DNA of 64,000 nt from a virus: positions 33,989 to 97,988 of the IMG/VR virus record IMGVR_UViG_3300042507_002545; one strand, 5' to 3'. A model generated the notes under the pieces. It was not told where the DNA came from, did no database searches, and worked only from the letters and a program-made list of their open reading frames with translations. Made by a program: the position numbers and the translations under genes. Positions 58,401-64,000 of this stretch are shown here, piece after piece (position 1 is the first letter of the stretch; every line of letters starts with the position of its first letter).

Positions 58401-61400
58401 GCTATAGATACAGAACCATCTTCATTTTTGCTAAGCTTATACATTAAAGTAGTAAGCTTATCAATGTCAAAGTCACCTCCTGATTTAGCTACAATTTCTG
58501 CTGGAAGTACAATTTGGTTACTACCTTCTGGTAAGAACTCATATACTTCCATAAACTCCATGGAGTTTAGACCTTGCACAGGAATACGCACACCAGCTAA
58601 AGAAACAAGCTTGCGATTATCATTTTCATTTAGCCAAGTCTCATCTTTAAGAAGTTGGTTAAGAGCTTGAAGACGAGTAAGTGATTCCCCTTTTCTTGCG
58701 GCTTCTTCAATCATCTCAGTAACTTTTGGCAAGTCTAAAAGCTTTTTATACTCTCCCTGAATACCAATCTTAATCTTCATAGCCATTGTCTTACCATCTT
58801 TTTTTCTATAGAACGGTAAATCATTGGTGCCTAAAACTTCCAGGCGCTCTTTAGAGTCTTTGTTAGCATTGAAGAAATCACGACTAGTATAACCAGCACC
58901 TGATACTTGAACAAGAGCCTCTCCTGTAACCTTTTGTTTAATAAGTTTTTTATTAATAATAGATACAAGAACCTTCTCAATCTCAGCCGCCGCTAGAGAT
59001 ACATCAAGAGAAGATTTTAATTTACCTTCTTTATTAAGCTTGACAAAATCTAAGTGGTGCTCAGCAAGTTCACGCTTAGTTAATTGACTTTCTATATAAG
59101 CAAATAACTTATCTAAAGGTCCTGTTGGTTTACCATTTTCATATGTCCAACCTATTTCATCTAATAACTCTTGTTTCTTCTGAGCCATAAGATTTTCAAG
59201 GTTACCTTGGAAACGTTTAATTAAACTATAGTTTTTAGATTCTCTACGTTTAGCTGTGTCATCTCCAATTTCATTCCACCTTGCCATACGTGCTTCTTTA
59301 GGCAAGTTAGGTTCAAAGTCTGTAGGTACACCATTTTCCATTAACCCAGACTCAATAAGTTTACGTAACTGAGTAGGGAATGTGGTTTTACTCTTATACT
59401 TAGGTGCAATCTCTAACTGCTTTTTAAAGTATTTTAAGAATATATCGTTAGGAGTAAACATGTACCCTTCTTCTGTGAATGCTAGCTCACGGTTAGCAGC
59501 ATCTTCTGGATTTTTATAAAATTTATCTGGCTTGCCATTAGGTGTAATAGTAGCAATCTTAGATCCTGATCCAAATAAAGCATAGTCTACCTTTTGCTCA
59601 ACCATCTTATTATGAAGCTTTTCAAGATCGGAGCCTTCAATAGTAGATGGAATTAATGGTACCAATGAGAATTTATGGAATGCTGTAAGTGGCAAACCAT
59701 TTGTTGCAAGTGGTCCCCAGTATTGCATCTTAAGTACAGGGAAGAATTCTTTAATCTTAGTCTGATCAATGTTCTTCTTAGCCAATACATCTCTATATAA
59801 TAACTCTTGTGTATCTGACCATGCACCCATCATAATGCTAAGTGCTTTATAACCATCAAAAGTTATCCAGCCTTGAGCATCCCCTTCTTTCATTTCACGG
59901 TATGGCTTAGCACGTTCTTTAACAATTTTATCAACGTCCTCGTCCGTTAATTTACCATTCTTATAGCCAGGTGAATTTTTGATAGAAGTTCTAATGTCAT
60001 CTTCAATGGCAGCGTAGTATAATGATTTTGTTTCAACATCTTCTAATACAGCACTTCTAAATTGTTCACTATAAGATTTTTCTACACTTTGCCCCGTATA
60101 CCAACTACTTGAACTATAGCTAGCTTTACCAGGAGCAAATACAACACTATTTAAATAACGTAACATTGCAGGATCTGTTCTTGGAATAATACCACCGCTA
60201 TTAATACCGGCGTTACGTTTTTGGAACTCTTCCTTAGCCATGTTATACAATGCTGGATCACCATGATAAAGCAATACGGTTTCTACATTGTGTATAAAGC
60301 TGTTGTAAACATGTGTTTTAATTGCAATATTTCTGGTTTCATTTCTACTTAGCTTCTTAGCTTTTGTATCATCACCTGCATAGATCTCTTGAATTTTATC
60401 ATGCATGGTGTTATCTATATACTCAGCTTCTACTAGTTGTTCAGTAAACTCATTTATCTTGTTTGCAAAATATACTTTTATAACATCATCTGCTATTCTC
60501 TTTCTAAGATCACTTGACTCCGGTAAATCCAAATAATCACGTAATCTACCGCCGTACTCAGCAGGAATATTCATTAACTCTTCTTGAAGTTCAGGTCTAA
60601 TCATGTCTGAGAATATCACAAACTTTTGACCCTCTACCCCATACGTAGATTTACCTACTGGTATCATACGCTCAATAGCATTAGCTGGTAAAGCCTTTAC
60701 TCTATTAATACGATCAAGCTCGGCCTCTAAATAACCAAGTAAGATATTAAAAGCTGCAGCTTCCCCATTGGTACCAAGTGCAAACTCTCTAGGGTTTACA
60801 TAATACTTTCTATTAGATAAGTGATATACAAGTATTGTAGATTTATCTGCAGGAGTAGTTCCCATAGGTAAACCGTGGATAACACTCACGTGAAAATCTG
60901 TAAGGCGCTTTGTAAATTCATCTGAGTCTGATGCTGCAATACCATTATAGGCTTCACCATTAACAGTAAATGAAACACCTGCTAGATTATTAATATCTAT
61001 AGTAATCTTTTCATTAGACCCAACCTCTTCTTTAATAGAACGCTTAGGACCACTAGGCTTTGACATGTCAAAAAGCTCGTGGATTGTAACAAGACGTTTT
61101 CTCTTAGGATCTGGATTATTACTTACAAATGGATTACGTAGTGCAGATAAATGATTCATCTCAGGCTTTGCAGTAAGAGTATTAAAATCAGGTGCTTCCT
61201 GTAATTCTCTAATCTGTTGAGTAATGGTATTGTTTTCCATAAACTCATACTGAGTATCACCTGCTGCATTTAATACCATGAAGTCTGAATAGTCATCAGT
61301 ATATGTAGCTTGAATCTTTTGTAAAGAGTTGTAGAATCCACGCAAGCCTTTTAAAACTTCACCATTGTCCCTAATCTTTTTAGTAGGGTTAATCAAGTCA

Positions 61401-64000
61401 TCAATTTTTCTTACAATGACTATGTTCTTTGGTTTGTTTTCAGCAATAGCTTTATCGTTATGAAGCTTTATAGCCTCAATGCGATCAAAGATTACTTTAG
61501 CTGGATTAGGAATCATCTTATTTAACGCCGCAACAATTTTAGATTTGTTGTCAAAGTAAATTCCTACATCTTGTAAAAACTTAATTCTATTAAGATTGCT
61601 ATATTGTGATACATAGTCGTTATATATAGCATCAATATCTAAGAAGTTATTACCATTTATATCAGGTTTAATATACTTAGTAGTAACTGTTTTAAATCTA
61701 TCATTCCAGTCACGGCCTATTTTAGCATCTGCCGTTGAAGCTCCTCCTACCTTAGCACTATACTCAAACTCAGTTTTAATGATATTACCCTCTTCATCTC
61801 GCTCAAGTACATTAGTTGTTCTATCTACAACTAAAGCAACAAGTGGTACACGAGTTTTATTAAATGCATCATTAAACTGTGTCCATAAGTTTTGAGCATT
61901 AGCCGTCATCTGTGTATCAGGATTGCCAAGTTTAATTAACAATTCTTGTATAAACGGATAGTCTTCTTTTGAATCTTGTAAACGAGTATACATTTCTTGT
62001 GGGCTATTAGCACCCTGAAGTATTCTAGTTATACGATTCCAGGCAATACCAAAATCCATTAATGTATTAAACCCTAGATTGTTCATTGCTTTAGAACCAT
62101 CTGACTCTAAAGCATGTAAGCTTTTAATTAAATAGATTACACTTTCACTAGCAAGATCTAGTAATGATGCTTCATTACCTCTTCTATCATGACCATCTCT
62201 ACTCTTAAATTCACCAGTGTCTTCAAATAATAATACTGCTTTTTCTGCAGCTGTAACAAAATCTGAGAAACGAGACTTCTTATTATAATAAGCAATAATA
62301 CCTTTATCGCTATCAGTATCCCAGTTGTCCGTTGCCCATACTAAAGCATCTTGTTGATTTAATAGTTTTTGCTTTTCACTATCTGTTGTAGCATTTGCTA
62401 TTTGAACATCTAGTGCTTCAATAGCTTCTTCTATTTTAGTCTTAGCGTAAGTTAAAGCTGCTTCTCTACCTTTTGGTATAGATAGGAGAGCCGTTGTGTA
62501 ATATGCTTTATCGCCGGAACCGTCTTCGGTTACACCAATTCTAAGATTAACAAAATCGGATACTAATGAATCTAAAGTATCCACTAATTCCATAGAGTTA
62601 CGCATAGTAAGTAAAGGTGTACTATAGTTTTCATCTATAGACTCAGCACCCTTATTCATTACTTGCTGTCTAATCTCTGCAGGTAAGTTTTGCTCAGAGT
62701 AACTATACTCAGTTAATCTTCCAAACTGCAGCTTATTATAAATATCATTAGCATAAGTCAACGCTTCCTGGTTTAAAACCATGTCGTTGTAACTCTGCAC
62801 TCCAAATAATTCAAAGAAGAAATCAAGAATTTTCCTAAAGATACTACGCTGTGTAACATCTTTAATTTCCATTTTACCACCAGATAGCATGTAAGCTCTA
62901 AACTCTTCAGCTAGGAACTCTTCAAGTTCAAGGTCACTTGCTTTAGAGAAGTCTCTATATACACCTCTGTAAGTTCTAAAGTTACCACTACGCTTTCTAG
63001 TTTTTTCATAAAGCTCTTGTCTTTGAGCATCTGTCATAAACATGCGAGTAAACCCGTGCCATGCTTCGTGGTACAAGTCCGAGTAATTAGCACCTTCAAA
63101 AAGTATAATAGCATTTTGATACCACTTTGCAACTGATGCAGGGTCATAAGTATTAACCTCGTTCATTAAATTTTCAAGTGGAAACTTATCTTTAAATATG
63201 CTATTGTCAAACCACTTCTTAGCCTCTTCAAGTTTAGCTTTTAATTCATTTGGACTAAGTTGTGCAATGTCAAAGCGTAAACCGAATTGTCTAACAAAAT
63301 CTCTAGCTTGTTTTTTATTTCTAGAAAGCCCTTGGAATTCATCATCCTCAAGGCTATCATTCTTAATGATCTCATTTATAACCTCAATAGCTGATGGCTT
63401 AGGTGCTTCCTCAACTTTTTCAACTGGAGTTTCTTCAGTAGTTTTAGCAGCTTTCTTTTTATCAGCCGGTTTAGTAGTAGCTGACTTCTTACCCTTATTT
63501 GTTTTAGCAGGTGTAGCTGCTTTCTTTTTCTCGTAGTTTAAGATCTTCTCAAAAGTTTCTGAGCTAGGGTCAAACTTAATATGACCATTAAGCCCTACTA
63601 TTTGATTGTCTTTATTAAGTGGAATATTAATATAGAAGTTATCTTTAATGTAATCTACATAGTTAACTTCATTTTGTGTTTTAACCCACTCACCATCTTT
63701 TTCATTAATACTAAAATTGTCAAATAAACCACTAATGTTACCAAGTACATTTGACTTAATATGCAGACGTCTTTTATAGACCTTGTAGTAGCCAGTACCT
63801 TTAGTTCTTTTTCTAGCTATAGGGTCTTCAATAATAGTATTCTCATCTAACTTATCCGCATAAGCTTTATCTTTTTGATTATTTATAACAGTTTTACCGT
63901 CAAGAAATCCAGCTTTTATTTCTTTCTCAGTAACCTCAGTTCCTGATACATAAAACTTTTCAAAAAGATGTTTATATATCGCTTCTTCTACAGCAGCTTC
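55409..64000 (-). CDS. Giant virion RNA polymerase-like protein (5' end outside window)
   Basis: The frame is open from the right edge (GAA at 64000) to the stop at 55409, 2863 visible residues, so the ATG at 63166 is internal. A Lys/Ala/Thr linker lies upstream of that ATG. YHEAWHGFTR (HEAWH at 63056-63070) is a zincin motif with EEFLAEEFRAYML as a likely third ligand. The segment GVRIPVQGLNSMEFMEVYEF then KSGGDFDIDKLTTLMY (DFDID at 58460-58474) mimics the beta-prime catalytic loop RxP...DFDGD. crAss-like virion RNAPs of the YonO group use DxDxD, which fits. Confidence 0.8.
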   Translation of the reverse strand, partial: EAAVEEAIYKHLFEKFYVSGTEVTEKEIKAGFLDGKTVINNQKDKAYADKLDENTIIEDPIARKRTKGTGYYKVYKRRLHIKSNVLGNISGLFDNFSINEKDGEWVKTQNEVNYVDYIKDNFYINIPLNKDNQIVGLNGHIKFDPSSETFEKILNYEKKKAATPAKTNKGKKSATTKPADKKKAAKTTEETPVEKVEEAPKPSAIEVINEIIKNDSLEDDEFQGLSRNKKQARDFVRQFGLRFDIAQLSPNELKAKLEEAKKWFDNSIFKDKFPLENLMNEVNTYDPASVAKWYQNAIILFEGANYSDLYHEAWHGFTRMFMTDAQRQELYEKTRKRSGNFRTYRGVYRDFSKASDLELEEFLAEEFRAYMLSGGKMEIKDVTQRSIFRKILDFFFELFGVQSYNDMVLNQEALTYANDIYNKLQFGRLTEYSYSEQNLPAEIRQQVMNKGAESIDENYSTPLLTMRNSMELVDTLDSLVSDFVNLRIGVTEDGSGDKAYYTTALLSIPKGREAALTYAKTKIEEAIEALDVQIANATTDSEKQKLLNQQDALVWATDNWDTDSDKGIIAYYNKKSRFSDFVTAAEKAVLLFEDTGEFKSRDGHDRRGNEASLLDLASESVIYLIKSLHALESDGSKAMNNLGFNTLMDFGIAWNRITRILQGANSPQEMYTRLQDSKEDYPFIQELLIKLGNPDTQMTANAQNLWTQFNDAFNKTRVPLVALVVDRTTNVLERDEEGNIIKTEFEYSAKVGGASTADAKIGRDWNDRFKTVTTKYIKPDINGNNFLDIDAIYNDYVSQYSNLNRIKFLQDVGIYFDNKSKIVAALNKMIPNPAKVIFDRIEAIKLHNDKAIAENKPKNIVIVRKIDDLINPTKKIRDNGEVLKGLRGFYNSLQKIQATYTDDYSDFMVLNAAGDTQYEFMENNTITQQIRELQEAPDFNTLTAKPEMNHLSALRNPFVSNNPDPKRKRLVTIHELFDMSKPSGPKRSIKEEVGSNEKITIDINNLAGVSFTVNGEAYNGIAASDSDEFTKRLTDFHVSVIHGLPMGTTPADKSTILVYHLSNRKYYVNPREFALGTNGEAAAFNILLGYLEAELDRINRVKALPANAIERMIPVGKSTYGVEGQKFVIFSDMIRPELQEELMNIPAEYGGRLRDYLDLPESSDLRKRIADDVIKVYFANKINEFTEQLVEAEYIDNTMHDKIQEIYAGDDTKAKKLSRNETRNIAIKTHVYNSFIHNVETVLLYHGDPALYNMAKEEFQKRNAGINSGGIIPRTDPAMLRYLNSVVFAPGKASYSSSSWYTGQSVEKSYSEQFRSAVLEDVETKSLYYAAIEDDIRTSIKNSPGYKNGKLTDEDVDKIVKERAKPYREMKEGDAQGWITFDGYKALSIMMGAWSDTQELLYRDVLAKKNIDQTKIKEFFPVLKMQYWGPLATNGLPLTAFHKFSLVPLIPSTIEGSDLEKLHNKMVEQKVDYALFGSGSKIATITPNGKPDKFYKNPEDAANRELAFTEEGYMFTPNDIFLKYFKKQLEIAPKYKSKTTFPTQLRKLIESGLMENGVPTDFEPNLPKEARMARWNEIGDDTAKRRESKNYSLIKRFQGNLENLMAQKKQELLDEIGWTYENGKPTGPLDKLFAYIESQLTKRELAEHHLDFVKLNKEGKLKSSLDVSLAAAEIEKVLVSIINKKLIKQKVTGEALVQVSGAGYTSRDFFNANKDSKERLEVLGTNDLPFYRKKDGKTMAMKIKIGIQGEYKKLLDLPKVTEMIEEAARKGESLTRLQALNQLLKDETWLNENDNRKLVSLAGVRIPVQGLNSMEFMEVYEFLPEGSNQIVLPAEIVAKSGGDFDIDKLTTLMYKLSKNEDGSVSIAEDFQNDVITDIIDILSLESNYVDLITPNATDIVQPIAQELASKVRPYDSLQNVFSERGDKIKGTRIFEIEYNIYKHGSNSIGKRTLGQGAVDNTYSVIFNTVGAYLQPEYTIGEDDKGDPIKKEQTIYLPHNTLLTPKGTAISLSNLYDADGVNKVSDVISQLINGWVDIAKDPWIFDIQGNNFVAPSLLLMVQAGVPIRQAAYFVSQPIIRQYINEVKKAKSAYAGPLGIELSNPNFFRSEARRKVLMNFSQMMPYTDTNDDGEVMLYTKSVKNAATDIAGSLKDKIFNQQYFEDHLQDELDFESTEQLGLLLHFLDIEDMSKVITAVKRTTNLDTQVAASLFETNLRQYQADQLREDERLGDDVINKILDESSISSFGISEFMADIYKNLFTIRDSKLVNDYLLKKLGRKDFKDTVSDTFGDQETFISNFRNDLVMFMFQNYMRNLDLDSIKYYKSLQVASKSVKLKPTTKSPVSVFVKNVKLKDKTTIPMMYFDKQKLVEEFENLQSNNGKENINITNPELPFSFGVIRSSMFQNIREYGRYVMEREYLRNAIPVSEIIKRDDYIQYKKDFIAAKYEDFAEADIEKEATTFAYENTLRDMALDNTFNQYYILKSPTKSYAKRLLDIKEKYPDLVQKYKVLDFLTADEAKTKERVIKFKSSKLDPDRINRFHEDLVELMDPYNLIETANMTSSEAQEISKFFSNLPIYTMFTTGFNSKGEYGIGQIMPDTRLTPILESMLNYMESNKLMTWNLVNSYFNKFSTVNSYKNTASRYKVRNYTLDQPLWKASKNPAADLTGSFGTVQTFRDNYQSPSFIVQKAPEGVDLKLAIDQLLKDRKNYLFVYNGAANPNAKPLETNDSVFALSKEHTNSFGLTSKLGFQDVVSQQMNDDNYDLNVKAIENSIQALKKAAKDYDNKIFWNAAGYGQYMIGADVNGENVNQKKAKATKTFVYLSKRLYEEFGYKNKNYEVVAPKKFIRVTREDILNKIQELNKC

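Noticed and set aside
63164-63166. ATG at 63166 as the start of the giant protein
   Set aside because: The frame continues without a stop to the right edge with coding-like composition, so this Met is internal.
1-64000. CRISPR array, insertion sequence, integrase and tRNA genes
   Set aside because: I found no regular spacer-repeat array, transposase, integrase motif or complete cloverleaf on either strand by eye.

Overview
The window is a stretch of a tailed phage genome, most likely a crAss-like (Crassvirales-type) phage of a Bacteroidota host, probably an aquatic Flavobacteria-like host. This is inferred from gene content: two giant virion-type proteins, one with a DFDID RNA-polymerase motif; a family B DNA polymerase with a DnaB-type helicase and a separate Toprim primase; replication and structural genes on opposite strands; few Shine-Dalgarno sites; and a TAnnTTTG-type box in a divergent intergenic region. 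The DNA is AT-rich and the standard genetic code fits, because TAG and TGA both end genes and the giant frames stay open. I saw no tRNA, rRNA, IS element or CRISPR array.

Layout. (1) 1-5827, minus strand: tail/appendage genes, including a Cys-rich repeat protein cut by the left edge and three neighbours that share one N-terminal domain but have different C-termini. (2) 5920-7145, plus: a metallophosphoesterase and a small gene. (3) 7146-8199: about 1 kb of non-coding DNA full of hairpins and short repeats. (4) 8200-10422: five single-gene units, each closed by a hairpin terminator; four of them are preceded by a shared promoter-like motif. (5) 10423-14854: small genes and a roughly 640-nt structured RNA region placed directly upstream of a DUF2828/Ro60-like vWA protein. 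(6) 14855-27417: a dense array of small accessory genes, including PP2C phosphatase, SF2 helicase, ClpS adaptor, GroES-like protein, radical-SAM photoproduct lyase, uracil-DNA glycosylase, HNH nuclease and a DnaA-domain-IV-like protein, with one lone minus-strand gene at 24861-25208. (7) 27443-43688: the replication/recombination operon (DnaB-like helicase, Sak4-like ATPase, probable SSB, primase, MoxR-vWA module, PD-(D/E)XK nuclease, PolB, DUF1599 and MazG-like proteins). (8) 64000-43685, minus: a virion RNA polymerase-like giant that runs off the right edge, a 2739-aa giant with ADP-ribosyltransferase-like and zincin motifs, then a lysis cassette (endolysin, PAS-holin-like protein, holin, spanin-like proteins) and small basic proteins.

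Working model. The plus block supplies early and middle functions: replication, nucleotide handling and host control through ClpS, PP2C, a chaperone and MoxR-vWA. The minus blocks supply late functions: injected proteins, lysis and tail. The most unusual part is 11816-13884. Three pseudoknotted RNA elements share a CAGCACTRTAAA segment but have different, still complementary stems. A fourth RNA is closed by an 18-bp end-to-end stem. All lie just ahead of a Ro60-like protein gene, which suggests a phage Ro-RNP-like system.
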